Source: Salinivenus lutea (GTDB lineage Bacteria > Bacteroidota > Rhodothermia > Rhodothermales > Salinibacteraceae). From it: a stretch of DNA of 64,000 nucleotides. Below, one piece after another: positions 14,550 to 24,256 of the stretch (the first letter of the stretch is position 1; each line of letters starts with the position of its first letter). The notes beneath the pieces were generated by a model, which saw only the letters and a program-made list of their open reading frames with translations, was not told the DNA's origin and did not search any database. The stretch spans positions 62,001 through 126,000 of the forward strand of contig NCRC01000005.1 of the NCBI GenBank assembly GCA_002894685.1. The letters run 5' to 3'. The position numbers and the translations under genes were made by a program.

Positions 14550-17500
14550 ATGGATCTTTCGCACTACACCTCGGACCTGGACCCCTCGGCGCTCCTCGGG
14601 TTTGGGTCCGCTCTTACGCTCCTCGATGACCCGGCCGAGGTGGGGCGCCTGCTCACGGGCGCCCTCCGCTCGATGGAGTTGGCGGACCTGCAGGCGGTGG
14701 TGCTCGACCTCGACGGCGCCTCCCCGGAGGTCGTGGGGAGCCTCGGGGCGACGCCGCTGCCCGACCCTGTGGTCGACGAGCTTCGGGCCCTGCGGGCCGA
14801 GGGGCCGCCCGACGAGGGCGGCGTGGGGCGCCCGGCGCAGCAACGGATGGAGGTGCAGGAGGCCGACCACCCGGCCCTGGCCGAGGTGGGAATGCATCAC
14901 CTTCGGGTGGTCCGGCTCGGGACCATCGACAAGACGTTCGGCCTCCTGGTGGCGGGACGCGAGGGCGCGCAGGGACACACGCCCCTGCAGGTGTCCACCC
15001 TCCAGATGCTCTCAGCGCAGGTGGCGCTGGCACTGCACCGCATCCAGCTCGACCGGGCGCGTGCCGCCCAGGAAGAGGCGCTGCGTGAGAGCGAGGCCCG
15101 CTACCGGGCCCTCTACGAGAATGCCCCGGTGGCGTACGTGTCCGTCACCCCGGAGGGCACCGTGCGCATGGCCAACGAGCGGGCGGCGGCCCTGCTGGGG
15201 GCCTCAACGGAGGCGCTGGAGGGACGATCGATGCCGGGGTTCTGCCGGGGAGAGGGGGGTGCCGACGCGGCCGCCCAGCGACTGGAGACCCACCTGCAGG
15301 CCGGTCGTCCCCTCCACGACGAGGAGGTCGTACTCTGCCGCGCCGACGGGGAGTCGGTGTGGGTGAGCCTCACGATGCGCCCGTTGCCCCGGGAGGACGA
15401 GGCGGCGGATCGGCTCGTGATGATGATCGACATCACGGAACGGAAAGAGGCTGAGGCCGCCCTCCGCGAGGCCCGCGACGCGCTTGAGGAGCGAGTGGAG
15501 GCGCGCACCGCCGAACTCGAACGCACCAACGCCCACCTGGAGCGGCAGACCGAGCGCCTGGCGGCCCTCCGGGAGATCGACCGTGCCATCCTGGCCGCCG
15601 AGTCGCCCCCCGAAATCGCGTCGGTGGCCGCCGCCCGGGCCCGAGACCTCGTGTCGTGCGAGCGAGTGAGTGTGGCGCTCTTCGAGTACGAACACGATCA
15701 GGTGCGCGTCCTCAGCGCACAGCAGGACCGGACGGTGCTGGAGCCCGGCGAGGTGTTTCCCCTGGCGGCGTTCCCGATTACCGACCGCCTCCGGGCCGGG
15801 AAGGTGGAGTTTCTGACCGACTACGAGGAGGTGCCCGACACGGTGATTACGGAGCGGCTGCAGACGGCCGGCCTCCGCTCGTCGCTGGTCGTGCCGATGA
15901 CCGTGGACGGAGACCTGATCGGCACCCTCAACCTGGGCGCCCTCGATGCCGACGCGTTCACCGACGCCGAGCGGCGCGTGGCCACCGACCTGGCCGATCA
16001 CCTGTCGATCGCCATCCGGCAGGCGCGCCTGTTGGAGGCCGTGCAGCAGCAGCGCGAGCAGCTGGAGGTGCGGGTGCAGGAACGCACGGCGGAGCTACGA
16101 GAGGCCAACGCCACACTCAAAGAAGAAGTGTCGGAGCGCAAGCGGGCCGAACGGGCCCTGCGCAAGAGCCGCGAGCGCCTCACCCGCATCATCGACTCGG
16201 CGATCGACGCCATCATCAGCGTGCAGCCCTCGCTGGAGATCACCCTCTTCAATGCCGCCGCCGAGTCCATCTTTCGGTGCCGGGCCGACGAGGCGGAGGG
16301 CCAATCCCTCGATGCGTTTCTTACCGACCCGTTCGAGGCCCTCGTGCGGCGCCACATCGAGCGGCACCAGCGGGGAGAGGTGGAGGAGGGCGAAGGGGCC
16401 CCGCGGGAGGGCGGACGGTACCTGGCCGCCCCGGAGGGCCTGGAGGCCCGGCGCGCCGACGGGGAGGTCTTTTCCGTGGAGGCGACGCTCTGTCCCGTGC
16501 AGCTGCCCGGGGCGGATCAGTACCTCCTCATCCTCCGCGACATCGACGAGCTGAAGCAAGTGGAGGCGGAGCTTGAGCAGCTCGAATCGGAGCGCTCCTA
16601 CCTGCAGAGCGAGCTGCGGAGCGAGCACAACTTCGACGAGATCGTGGGCACCTCGCCGCCGATGCAGGAGGTCTTCTCCGCCATCGAGCAGGTGGCCGAC
16701 ACCGACACCACCGTCCTCATCACTGGCGAGACGGGGACCGGCAAGGAGCTGGTGGCCCGCGCCCTCCACGACCGCAGCGCCCGGGCCGATCAGGTCTTCG
16801 TAAAGGTCAACTGTGCGGCCCTGCCGGGCGACCTGATTGAGAGCGAGCTCTTTGGGCACGAGAAGGGCGCCTTTACCGGGGCCACCGAGCGGCGCGAGGG
16901 CCGGTTCGAACTCGCGGACGGCGGCACCCTGCTTCTCGACGAAATCGGAGAGCTCCCGCCGGAGACCCAGGCGAAGCTCCTCCGGGTCCTTCAGCATCAG
17001 GAGTTTGAGCGTGTCGGGGGGAGCGAGACGATTGAGGTGGACACCCGCATCCTGGCCGCCACGAACCGGGATCTGGAGGCGGCGGTGGAGAACGGCGCGT
17101 TCCGGTCCGACCTCTACTACCGGCTCAACATCTTTCCCATCGAGCTGCCGCCGCTCCGGGACCGCACGGGCGACATTCCCCTGCTGGCGGAGCACTTCCG
17201 CGAACTGTTTGCCCAGCGCACGGGCAAGGACGTGCAGGGCATTCGGCCCGGGGCCCTGGCTGTGCTCGAGGGGTACGACTGGCCCGGCAATGTGCGCGAA
17301 CTGGCGAACATCATCGAGCGGGCCGTCATTCTGGCGTCGGATACCCACATCCGGGCGGAGCATCTTTCCATCTCGGCCGAGGAGGGGACGACGTCGTCTT
17401 CGTTCGACACGCTGGAGGAGGTGCAGCGCCGCCACATTGAGCGGGCCCTGGAGCGGACCGACGGGGTCGTGGGGGGCGAGGAGGGGGCGGCCCAGCTCCT

Positions 17501-17585
17501 CGATATCAAGCGCACGACCCTGCTCTCCCGCATGGACCGCCTCGGCATTGACCCGGGGGCGTTTCGGGGCACGGGCGGCCCCTGA
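14550..17585 (+). CDS. PAS/GAF-containing sigma-54-dependent transcription activator
   Basis: A 1011-residue cytoplasmic regulator. Order: GAF-like N-terminus (about 1-175); PAS (about 180-300); coiled coil; GAF (about 337-493); coiled coil; PAS (about 540-673); AAA+ (about 693-930); and a C-terminal Fis-type DNA-binding helix-turn-helix (about 970-1005). The AAA+ domain is intact: Walker [22 protein letters not shown] for sigma-54 contact, Walker [14 protein letters not shown], and [16 protein letters not shown]. The architecture is FhlA/NorR-like but with a doubled sensory part. There is no receiver or kinase domain, so it senses directly. ATG 14550 was chosen; ATG 14535 would add five residues. 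It pairs with the upstream MEDS gene. Confidence 0.9.
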   Translation: MDLSHYTSDLDPSALLGFGSALTLLDDPAEVGRLLTGALRSMELADLQAVVLDLDGASPEVVGSLGATPLPDPVVDELRALRAEGPPDEGGVGRPAQQRMEVQEADHPALAEVGMHHLRVVRLGTIDKTFGLLVAGREGAQGHTPLQVSTLQMLSAQVALALHRIQLDRARAAQEEALRESEARYRALYENAPVAYVSVTPEGTVRMANERAAALLGASTEALEGRSMPGFCRGEGGADAAAQRLETHLQAGRPLHDEEVVLCRADGESVWVSLTMRPLPREDEAADRLVMMIDITERKEAEAALREARDALEERVEARTAELERTNAHLERQTERLAALREIDRAILAAESPPEIASVAAARARDLVSCERVSVALFEYEHDQVRVLSAQQDRTVLEPGEVFPLAAFPITDRLRAGKVEFLTDYEEVPDTVITERLQTAGLRSSLVVPMTVDGDLIGTLNLGALDADAFTDAERRVATDLADHLSIAIRQARLLEAVQQQREQLEVRVQERTAELREANATLKEEVSERKRAERALRKSRERLTRIIDSAIDAIISVQPSLEITLFNAAAESIFRCRADEAEGQSLDAFLTDPFEALVRRHIERHQRGEVEEGEGAPREGGRYLAAPEGLEARRADGEVFSVEATLCPVQLPGADQYLLILRDIDELKQVEAELEQLESERSYLQSELRSEHNFDEIVGTSPPMQEVFSAIEQVADTDTTVLITGETGTGKELVARALHDRSARADQVFVKVNCAALPGDLIESELFGHEKGAFTGATERREGRFELADGGTLLLDEIGELPPETQAKLLRVLQHQEFERVGGSETIEVDTRILAATNRDLEAAVENGAFRSDLYYRLNIFPIELPPLRDRTGDIPLLAEHFRELFAQRTGKDVQGIRPGALAVLEGYDWPGNVRELANIIERAVILASDTHIRAEHLSISAEEGTTSSSFDTLEEVQRRHIERALERTDGVVGGEEGAAQLLDIKRTTLLSRMDRLGIDPGAFRGTGGP

Positions 17586-17601
17586 AGTCGCCCACGGCCC
17601 C

Positions 17602-18219
17602 CTACCCGGTCCGATCGCCGGCCGGCATCCGGTCCTCCAGCACGTCGGCCATCTGCTTGCGGGCCCGGTGGAGCCGGACGCGCACGTTCACCCGGCTCAG
17701 GCCCAACTGCTCCGCCGTCTCTCGCGTCGACAACTCCTCCAGGTCCCGCAGTTTCACGATCTCCCGGTAGGAGGGCGAGAGCTCGTCGAGGGCGTCGTGG
17801 ACCAGGGCCTTCCGCTCGTCGGCCATCGTCTGGTCGGCCGGATTGGGGATGGGTGGCGCGTCGGACGCGGCAAACGGGTCCCCGGCCTGCTCGGCCATGC
17901 GCGTGAGGGCCTCCTGGTCAACGAACTGGTGGCGCTGGGACGAGCGGTAGTGCGCCAGCGCCACGTTTTTGGCGACACTGTAGAGCCACGTCGACAGGCG
18001 GGCGTCGCCGCGGAAGTCCGGCAGGCTCCGCAGCACCTGGAAGAAGGTTTCCTGGAGCAGGTCCTCGGCCCGCTCGGCGGTGTCGGTGTAGCGCCGCAGG
18101 ACGGAGCGAAGGTAGTCGCGGTGGTCGTAGATGTGCTCCCGGATGGCATCGGGGTGGCGGTTGCGGAGGCGGCGCAGCTCTTCGTCGGACAGGGCGCCGG
18201 GGGGCGAGGGACTGGACAT
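17602..18219 (-). CDS. ECF-type RNA polymerase sigma factor
   Basis: A 205-residue sigma-70-family factor. Region 2 runs through about residues 25-95: DYLRSVLRRYTDTAERAEDL then LQETFFQVLRSLPDF, then DARLSTWLYSVAKNVALAHYR. Region 4 covers about 140-195: LVHDALDELSPSYREIVKLR, then ETAEQLGLSRVNVRVRLHRARK. No anti-sigma gene adjoins; the divergent neighbour at 18562 encodes a secreted protein. A perfect 18-bp palindrome lies in the shared gap. ATG 18219 starts a normal-length ECF factor; in-frame codons upstream are not sigma-like. Confidence 0.9.
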   Translation of the reverse strand: MSSPSPPGALSDEELRRLRNRHPDAIREHIYDHRDYLRSVLRRYTDTAERAEDLLQETFFQVLRSLPDFRGDARLSTWLYSVAKNVALAHYRSSQRHQFVDQEALTRMAEQAGDPFAASDAPPIPNPADQTMADERKALVHDALDELSPSYREIVKLRDLEELSTRETAEQLGLSRVNVRVRLHRARKQMADVLEDRMPAGDRTG

Positions 18220-18561
18220 GGCAGAAAAAGAGGGTGGTGAGACGAGCGCGACAATGGCAACGCGTCCAGTACACGACGAAAAACCGTTCCACGGTACACG
18301 GCGTCGCGAATACGTTTCTGTAATCCCGTGTGCGAGAAAGAGAAAGCGAGGAATCACATCGTTAGGGGTGGCGCGCTGAACTGTCGATATATCGACAGCG
18401 CGTCGAAATCTCGTCACGGACGAGTCGCGCCGGCGGGGAGCGGCACGGCGTCGCGATTGTCTGTAACGGAATCGTGTCGGTGGCGCCCAAAGAGCACAGC
18501 CAGTCGGGGCCGAGAGGGGTCCCGCACCGTCGCCCTTCACTCACACGACCTGCACAGACCC
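18220..18561. promoter_or_regulatory. Divergent promoter region with an 18-bp palindrome at 18381-18398
   Basis: 342 bases separate the ECF sigma factor (minus) and a secreted protein (plus). The centre holds CTGTCGATATATCGACAG (18381-18398), a perfect palindrome. It is flanked by CGCGCTG (18372-18378), which is the inverted copy of CAGCGCG (18396-18402), so two alternative overlapping dyads exist. This is what a dimeric repressor operator looks like. The regulator is unknown, and nothing else in the gap can be assigned. Confidence 0.5.
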
Positions 18562-19587
18562 ATGATGACTATATCTCTTCCACATTTCTTTTCGTCGTCA
18601 CGTCCATTCGGCCAGCGTCTCCTGCGGAGGGGGGCTTTCGTGCTGGCGGCCCTGGCACTGGTTCTGATGGTGTGGGCCCCGCCCGCCCAGGCCCAGGAAA
18701 AGATGAGCGAGAAGGAGAAACAGATGCTCGCCCAGCTGCAGGAGATGAATCAGGCCGACGGCTACCTGGAGGCACACCGGGACGTACAGCAGCCGATGGA
18801 ATTGCTGGGCGGTCCCCTCTCCTTCACCATCCGGCAGACCAGCGGTGGCGTCTTCGTGTCGCTCCCGGACAACCGGACGCTCGACCCTGACGTGTTCGGG
18901 ACGCCGGACCAGCCGCTCGCCTTTACGGGGACGCCGGGCATCACGGGGGTGCCGGTGCCGATGCGCGGCGTGAGCGATGGGCAGTTTACCCAGTTCGAGC
19001 GGATGTCGCCGTTTGGGGACAAGAACACGACGATGGCGAACGGCAATCTGATGCTGCAGGCCACCGACCGCACGGCCACCGACGCGGCCACGACCGAGGA
19101 CGAGGTGATGCTGAAGGCCTCGTGGGAGGACCAGGACGGCAACACGTACGCGATCCGCTGCTGTGAAATGCTGGTCTCGGCCGGGCCCGAATTTCCGACG
19201 TTCGGGGGCGTCGTCACGAACCACATTCTCCACGGGTTTACCGGGATCGGGACGCCGCTAATGCCGACGGAATACACCTACGCCGCCTTCTGGGGCATGG
19301 GGGCGGTGCTCAAGAACGGCGAGGTGGTCGACAAGCCGCGCATCGTTCACGGCATGCTTACCGAGTACGTGCGCGGCGAGAATTACAAGCTGGTGAGCGA
19401 CAGCGAGGTGACGCCCACGCGTCGTCACTTCCACCTGATGGTGGCGCCGTTCATGCCGGTAAAGGGGGAGCACAAGTTCCAGCCCAAGGACGTAGCGACG
19501 GGGTTTGAGTTGCCCAACGGCATGGAGCTTCCCTTCTGGCACGTGATGTTTGAGAATCTGGAGATTGAAAGCCAGCGGGGAGAGTGA
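18562..19587 (+). CDS. Secreted protein of unknown function
   Basis: A 341-residue protein. A clear signal peptide ends near residue 44 (FVLAALALVLMVWAPPAQAQ). The mature part starts with a short charged helix (EKMSEKEKQMLAQLQEMNQA) and continues as a beta-rich chain, with a CC pair in YAIRCCEMLVSAG and several His residues (THILHGFTG-like stretch, RRHFHLMVAPF, PFWHVMFENLEI). I do not recognise the family. A cupredoxin gene follows 144 bases later on the same strand, so a redox or metal-related extracytoplasmic role is possible but unproven. Confidence 0.75.
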   Translation: MMTISLPHFFSSSRPFGQRLLRRGAFVLAALALVLMVWAPPAQAQEKMSEKEKQMLAQLQEMNQADGYLEAHRDVQQPMELLGGPLSFTIRQTSGGVFVSLPDNRTLDPDVFGTPDQPLAFTGTPGITGVPVPMRGVSDGQFTQFERMSPFGDKNTTMANGNLMLQATDRTATDAATTEDEVMLKASWEDQDGNTYAIRCCEMLVSAGPEFPTFGGVVTNHILHGFTGIGTPLMPTEYTYAAFWGMGAVLKNGEVVDKPRIVHGMLTEYVRGENYKLVSDSEVTPTRRHFHLMVAPFMPVKGEHKFQPKDVATGFELPNGMELPFWHVMFENLEIESQRGE

Positions 19588-19731
19588 CGTCTCTCCTCCG
19601 GAATGGACGCGGGGAGGCCCTCCGGCCCCATCGACGGCGGCAAGCGGGAGCGACGCCGGGTGTGGGGACCGGAGGCGACCGCGTCCGCACGCGAATGCCT
19701 CTTCTTTCACGAAGCAATCGACCCCATGCCC

Positions 19732-20157
19732 ATGTCCCTAGTGTCTACGCATACCCTCGCCCGCACTCGGTGGCTGCTCGGCCTCGCGGCCGTCCTCCTG
19801 TTTCTGGTTGGGCACGCCCCCGAGGCACAGGCCCAGTCGTCGAGCCCCGCGGCCACCGTCGACATGACCAACACCCTGTCGTTCGCCCCGGACACGGTGC
19901 GGGTGCAGGCGGGAGAGACCGTCCGCTGGACGAACGGGTCCGTGATCGTCCATACGGTGACGGCGGACCCCGAGGAGGCCACGACCGACGAGAGCGTGCG
20001 GCTGCCGGAGGGCGCGACGCCCTTCGACTCCGGCACGCTCGACCCGGAGGAGCGCTTCGAGCATACCTTCGAGGTGCCGGGCACGTACCGCTACTTCTGC
20101 ATCCCGCACGAAGGGGCAAAGATGTACGGAACGGTCATCGTGACACCGGCCGAGTAG
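19732..20157 (+). CDS. Secreted cupredoxin (plastocyanin/amicyanin type)
   Basis: A 141-residue blue copper protein. A signal peptide ends at about residue 35 (LLGLAAVLLFLVGHAPEAQA). The mature domain has the type 1 copper ligands in the usual order: His74 in VIVHTVT, Cys123 and His126 in YRYFCIPHEGAKM, and Met131. The sequences LSFAPDTVRVQAGETVRWTN and GTYRYFC are standard for plastocyanin-like electron carriers of the periplasm. ATG 19726 is an alternative start two codons upstream. It converges with the TauE permease gene. Confidence 0.88.
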   Translation: MSLVSTHTLARTRWLLGLAAVLLFLVGHAPEAQAQSSSPAATVDMTNTLSFAPDTVRVQAGETVRWTNGSVIVHTVTADPEEATTDESVRLPEGATPFDSGTLDPEERFEHTFEVPGTYRYFCIPHEGAKMYGTVIVTPAE

Positions 20158-20181
20158 CCCGCCTCCCCCGGCGTCGGCGGG
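20158..20181. terminator. GC hairpin filling the gap between convergent genes
   Basis: CCCGCC (20158-20163) and GGCGGG (20176-20181) are inverted arms that take up the whole 24-base gap between the cupredoxin stop and the permease stop. A bidirectional terminator is the likely role, though no T run is present. Confidence 0.4.
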
Positions 20182-21036
20182 TCAGTGGAGGCCCGCCTCT
20201 ACGAGCAGCAGGCCGGCTGTGAGGGTGAACAGGAGGCCGAGCCCAACCTCCATGACCCGGTCCGGGACGCGCTTGGCGACCTCCGGGCCCAGCTGGGCGC
20301 CCAGGACCACGCCGGGCACGGTAAAGAGCAACAGATTTCCCAGGGTGGTGAGGCCCGTGAGCCCGCCCTGGGCCACCTGGTAGACGTGGCCCAGGGAGGC
20401 GATGAGGGCCGTGATGGCGACGACGAAGACGCTGGTGGCGACCGACACGCTGCTGGGCACCCGGCACCGCTGCAGCAGGAAGTAGCCATTGAGCTCGCCG
20501 AGGCCGGAGGACACCATGCCCAGGAAGAGGCCGCCGATCCCCGAGATGAGGCGCCCTTCGGTGGTGTTGCACACCGTGTAGCAAATCTCCTCGTCCTCCG
20601 CCGTCACCAGGCAAGTCTCAGCCGTGTCGGTGGACTCGTGGGCCAGGTCGTCGAGGTGCGCCTCCGTCTCCTCGTCCGGCGCCCGCAGGAAGCTAATGGC
20701 GACGGCAAAGAGGCCCATGCCGAGCACCACCTTCAGGATGTCGGCCGATACGTAGTGCGCCACCACGACCCCCGCGATGGCCGCGGGCACGGTGGCGGAG
20801 AGCAGCATGCCCCCGACGCGGTAGTCGATGAGCTTGCGGCGCACGTAGGCCGCCACCCCGCTTCCGAAGCCGAACACCTCCACGACCAACCCGGCCCCCA
20901 CCGCCAGTTCGGGCGGTAGGCCGAGGGCCAGAATAAACAGTGGAGAGAAAAACGTGGCTCCGCCCACGCCGGAGGCCATCGCAATGGTGGCGATGAGGAT
21001 GCCGGCGGGCAACATGTACCAAAACTCAAGACTCAT
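20182..21036 (-). CDS. TauE/SafE (TSUP) family permease
   Basis: A 284-residue inner-membrane protein with about eight hydrophobic segments in two halves. The half-repeats start with ILIATIAMASGVGGATFFSP and LISGIGGLFLGMVSSGLGEL, matching the G-x-G-G-G-x-x-x-x-P pattern of the TSUP family, which moves sulfite, sulfonates or other organosulfur anions. The two halves are joined by an acidic cytosolic loop (about 120-155) carrying three cysteines (CLVTAEDEEICYTVC). The substrate is not predictable here; no sulfur-metabolism gene adjoins. Confidence 0.85.
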   Translation of the reverse strand: MSLEFWYMLPAGILIATIAMASGVGGATFFSPLFILALGLPPELAVGAGLVVEVFGFGSGVAAYVRRKLIDYRVGGMLLSATVPAAIAGVVVAHYVSADILKVVLGMGLFAVAISFLRAPDEETEAHLDDLAHESTDTAETCLVTAEDEEICYTVCNTTEGRLISGIGGLFLGMVSSGLGELNGYFLLQRCRVPSSVSVATSVFVVAITALIASLGHVYQVAQGGLTGLTTLGNLLLFTVPGVVLGAQLGPEVAKRVPDRVMEVGLGLLFTLTAGLLLVEAGLH

Positions 21037-21083
21037 GGCAAGCGACTGGTGAGCGATCAGAAGGGCGAGGGGGGAAGAGATCC

Positions 21084-21473
21084 CTACGACGCGTCGTCCT
21101 CCACAGCCGTCCCGTCGGCCTGTGTCTTCTGTCGCACCGTCTGCACGGTCGAGTACGCGCTGTATCCTAGGAGGCCGACGACGAGGGCGTAGACCCAGAG
21201 CGGCAGGTTTTCACCGGCGATGAACAGGTAGATGTACGCCGACAGGACACACAGCGCGGTGGCGATTACCGGCAGAAAGGGCGAGCGGCCGCGACGGAGG
21301 TTTCGCACGAGCCACGCCACCGACAGCCAAAAGAACGGAATGGCTCCGACCGAGATGCTGCCAAAGATGATGGGGTCGACCCCGTACTGCGCCCCAAGAC
21401 TGAAGAACCAATCTTGGAACGCGGTCCAGAGTCCGGCGACAAGCATACCTGCGAGGGGGAGGGTCACGAGCAT
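21084..21473 (-). CDS. Small membrane protein of unknown function
   Basis: A 129-residue protein with about four hydrophobic helices: VTLPLAGMLVAGLWTAF, IIFGSISVGAIPFFWLSVAW, FLPVIATALCVLSAYIYLFI and LPLWVYALVVGLLGYSAYS. The tail is charged. I do not recognise a family. ATG 21473 was chosen because it directly precedes the first helix; the frame is open upstream across the divergent protease promoter but only with low-complexity residues. The permease gene lies 47 bases downstream on the same strand. Confidence 0.6.
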   Translation of the reverse strand: MLVTLPLAGMLVAGLWTAFQDWFFSLGAQYGVDPIIFGSISVGAIPFFWLSVAWLVRNLRRGRSPFLPVIATALCVLSAYIYLFIAGENLPLWVYALVVGLLGYSAYSTVQTVRQKTQADGTAVEDDAS

Positions 21474-21675
21474 CGGGCGGCTGGTTGGAGGCACTGCCGC
21501 TCTAGGTGGGACCTGGGAGGGGGGCGTTACAGGGGCGACCCTGCACGACGCGTCCTCGCCGGGGGCGCGCCCCCTTCGGGATCGGGGCCGCAGGGAGACA
21601 GCCGTCGTCGTAACGTCCGCCGGGGACGCGGGACCGAGGGACGCGCCACGCTTCGGTATCGCCTTCTCCGCTCCG

Positions 21676-23088
21676 ATGAGATTCGTCCTGTTCCTGCTTC
21701 TTGTGCTTTCGGCGGCCCTTCCGGTCCACGGGCAGACCGCGCCCGCCGAGTCCCGGTCGACCGAGTCCATTGCGGGGCTGAGTGCAGAGGCCCAGGCGCT
21801 GGCGCGGCAGGTGCGCGAGGCCGTCGTACAGGTGAAGGTGCGGCGGGTGCAGGGCGTTCAGAGTACAGGGGAGGGCCCGGCCCGAGTGGACAAGGTGTCG
21901 GGGAGCGGGTCGGGCTTCTTCGTCGACTCGGAGGGGTACATTGTGACCAATGCGCACGTCGTTTCGGACGCCTCCGAGGTGTGGGTGCAACGCGCCGCGC
22001 CGCCGTCCCCACCGCCGGGCGAAGAGTCCATCCTGCGTCCCCGCGGCTCGCTCCTGGAGGCGGAGGTGGTGGGGGTCGATCCCGAAACCGACGTCGCCGT
22101 GCTTGCCGTGTCGGGAACGGGCTACCCGACCCTCCCCTTCGGCAACTCCGATCGGCTGCGGCGGGGGGAGATGGTTTTTGCGTTCGGCAGCCCCATGGGG
22201 CTGGAGAACTCCATGACGATGGGGATCGTCAGCGCCACGGCACGACAGATGCGCCCGGACGACCCGATGATCTACGTGCAGACCGACGCCTCCATCAACC
22301 CCGGAAGCAGTGGCGGCCCCCTGGTCAATCGGGCCGGGGAGGTGGTGGGGCTCAACACGTTCAACGTCTCAGCGTCCGGCGAGAGTGCGGGGCTCGGGTT
22401 CGCCGGTCCCAGCAACATCGTAGAGGCGGTATACCGGCAGATTCGGACGCACGGATACGTGCGGCGAGGCGTCATTGGCGTGAACGCGCAGACGATCACC
22501 CCGGAACTGGCCCAGGCATTCGATCTCAGCCAAGGGTACCGGGTCCTCCTGGCCGACGTGTACCCTGGCAGTCCCGCGGAGCGGGCGGGCCTCCGCCCCG
22601 GCGACATTGTGACCCATCTGAACGGTGAGCGGATGCACAACGGACGCGAGCTTGATGTCAATCTCTATCCGAAGGTCGACACGGTCGTGACGCTGGGCGT
22701 TGTGCGTGCGGATTCGACCTTCGAGAAGCGGGTGCGCGTGGTCCAGCGGCAGGAGTCCGCAACGCGCTTCGCCGAGATGGCCGATCCCGAGGAGCACCTC
22801 GTGGGGCGGCTCGGCATTCTGGGGCTGCCGCTCACAGACGAGGTGGCCCAGCACGTCACGAATCAGCGGCTGCCGTCCGGCGTGGTTGTGGCGGCGAGCA
22901 ACCGCCCGCCCGCTCCCTGGGGCGATGGGTTGCGCCCGGGCGACGTCCTCTACACCATCGACGGCCGGCGGGTGAGGAGCCCCGACGGTCTCCGCTCCCT
23001 GCTCGATGCGAAGGCGTCAGGGGGGCGTGTCCGTGCCCACGTCCTCCGCGACGGCACCATGCACTACCTCGTGCTGCCGGTACGGTAA
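21676..23088 (+). CDS. HtrA/DegP-type periplasmic serine protease
   Basis: A 470-residue protein. A signal peptide covers residues 1-19 (RFVLFLLLVLSAALPVHG). The chymotrypsin-fold domain (about 45-270) has the catalytic triad His94 in TNAHVV, Asp139 in ETDVAVL and Ser212 in NPGSSGGPLVN. Two PDZ domains follow: about 285-365 (GVIGVNAQTITPELAQAF, ADVYPGSPAERAGLRPGDIV) and about 390-465 (LGILGLPLTDEVAQHV, WGDGLRPGDVLYTIDG). It is a quality-control protease for misfolded envelope proteins; in this neighbourhood it could also degrade stray amyloid subunits, but that is speculation. It is divergent from the small membrane protein gene. Confidence 0.93.
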   Translation: MRFVLFLLLVLSAALPVHGQTAPAESRSTESIAGLSAEAQALARQVREAVVQVKVRRVQGVQSTGEGPARVDKVSGSGSGFFVDSEGYIVTNAHVVSDASEVWVQRAAPPSPPPGEESILRPRGSLLEAEVVGVDPETDVAVLAVSGTGYPTLPFGNSDRLRRGEMVFAFGSPMGLENSMTMGIVSATARQMRPDDPMIYVQTDASINPGSSGGPLVNRAGEVVGLNTFNVSASGESAGLGFAGPSNIVEAVYRQIRTHGYVRRGVIGVNAQTITPELAQAFDLSQGYRVLLADVYPGSPAERAGLRPGDIVTHLNGERMHNGRELDVNLYPKVDTVVTLGVVRADSTFEKRVRVVQRQESATRFAEMADPEEHLVGRLGILGLPLTDEVAQHVTNQRLPSGVVVAASNRPPAPWGDGLRPGDVLYTIDGRRVRSPDGLRSLLDAKASGGRVRAHVLRDGTMHYLVLPVR

Positions 23089-23110
23089 GGGGTCCCGGCA
23101 CGCGATGCCA

Positions 23111-23138
23111 ATCTCGCAGCGGGCCGCAGCGGCGAGAT
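23111..23138. terminator. Hairpin between convergent htrA-like and mlaD-like genes
   Basis: ATCTCGC (23111-23117) pairs with GCGAGAT (23132-23138), and GCGG/CCGC pair inside. It lies 22 bases after the protease stop codon. It is a plausible terminator, with no T run. Confidence 0.4.
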
Positions 23139-23255
23139 CGCCCTGCCGCCGGCATTCCCTCTCAACATCAGAGGGAGGTCCGTCCCCCGAACAGGAGGTC
23201 CTTCGACTCGCGCTGCTCGCTCAGGACGACCAGCGGCTGGCGCGGCAATAGGCGT

Positions 23256-24206
23256 TTAGAAAATCTCGACCGTTGGGTCGAGGTAGTGCCCGGGGCGGCG
23301 CTGGAAGTCCGCGAGGATGCTGTCGACGCGGACGGAGATGGAGTTGAGCCGCCGGTAGAGGCCGGGGTCGTTCAGGAGCTGCCCGGCGGTGCCCTCGCCC
23401 CGTCGCAGGCCGGACAGAATGGCCTCCAGGTCCTGGGCGCTCTGTTCGAGGGACCGGGCCGCCCGGCGCGTGTGGTGGATGGTCTGCGCCAGCGTGTCGC
23501 GGTTGGTGTCGGTGACGTGTTCGAGGTCGTCGGTGAGGCGGTCCATCGACGCGGAGGACTCCTCTATGTGCCCCAGCACCCGACGCAGCCGGGCCTGCTC
23601 GCCCTGCACGAACGACTCGACCCCGGCGGAGGCCGACCGAAGGTTGGTGAGCAGCGACTGCACTTCGGGCTCCGACTTGCCCAGGACCTTCTGCGCCTCC
23701 GAAAACGTCCCGGTCGCCTCCGCAAGTGTGCTATCCACCCGTTGCGCAATCGGCACGGCCCGCTTGCGGAGCTCGTCCAGCGTGCCGCCCGCGGCGGTGG
23801 GGATGCGGGCGCCGGGGGACAGGGGCTCCCCGCCGGGCGTGCGCTGGAGGGAGACGCTCACGTCGTCGAGCGCCGCGAGGCCCCGGATCGACGCCGTGGC
23901 TCCCTCGGTGAGTTGCACGTCGTCCTGGATGCGGAGCCGGGCGCGCACCCCGCCCGTCTTGTGGAGGGATACGTCCTCGACGCTGCCCACCGGGAGCCCG
24001 TTCACGGTCACCGGGGTGCCTTCGGCGATGCCGTTGGCATCTTCGAATTGGGCAATCAGGGCGTACGTGTTTCCCAACAGGGGCACGCCCTGCAGAAATC
24101 GAACGCCCAGGAAGAGCAGGGCGATGGCCCCCACGGCGAGGACCCCGGTGCGGAATTCGTTCCAGAAGCGCTGTTGCTCTTTGTCGTCGGTGCGGGCGGT
24201 GCTCAT
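23256..24206 (-). CDS. mlaD: MCE-family lipid transport protein (MlaD-like)
   Basis: A 316-residue protein anchored in the inner membrane by one N-terminal helix (RTGVLAVGAIALLFLGVRFL). The MCE domain follows at about 36-120: YALIAQFEDANGIAEGTPVT then VNGLPVGSVEDVSL and LAALDDVSVSL. The C-terminal part is a long helix-rich region (about 140-300), longer than E. coli MlaD, resembling the tubular coiled-coil extensions of mycobacterial and PqiB-type MCE proteins that bridge the periplasm. With MlaF and MlaE it forms an ABC system moving phospholipids between membranes. Order in the operon is E, F, D; no MlaB or MlaC lies in this window. Confidence 0.9.
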   Translation of the reverse strand: MSTARTDDKEQQRFWNEFRTGVLAVGAIALLFLGVRFLQGVPLLGNTYALIAQFEDANGIAEGTPVTVNGLPVGSVEDVSLHKTGGVRARLRIQDDVQLTEGATASIRGLAALDDVSVSLQRTPGGEPLSPGARIPTAAGGTLDELRKRAVPIAQRVDSTLAEATGTFSEAQKVLGKSEPEVQSLLTNLRSASAGVESFVQGEQARLRRVLGHIEESSASMDRLTDDLEHVTDTNRDTLAQTIHHTRRAARSLEQSAQDLEAILSGLRRGEGTAGQLLNDPGLYRRLNSISVRVDSILADFQRRPGHYLDPTVEIF

Positions 24207-24256
24207 GGCGGAGGGAGGGAAAAGCGCGGGGACGAGCGAAGCGAGGGGGGGCGGGG

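Noticed and set aside
23006-23251. 81-codon ORF between the HtrA-type protease and mlaD ends
   Set aside because: Its first third overlaps the protease gene in another frame; only the last 20 residues look protein-like, which is too little to support a gene.
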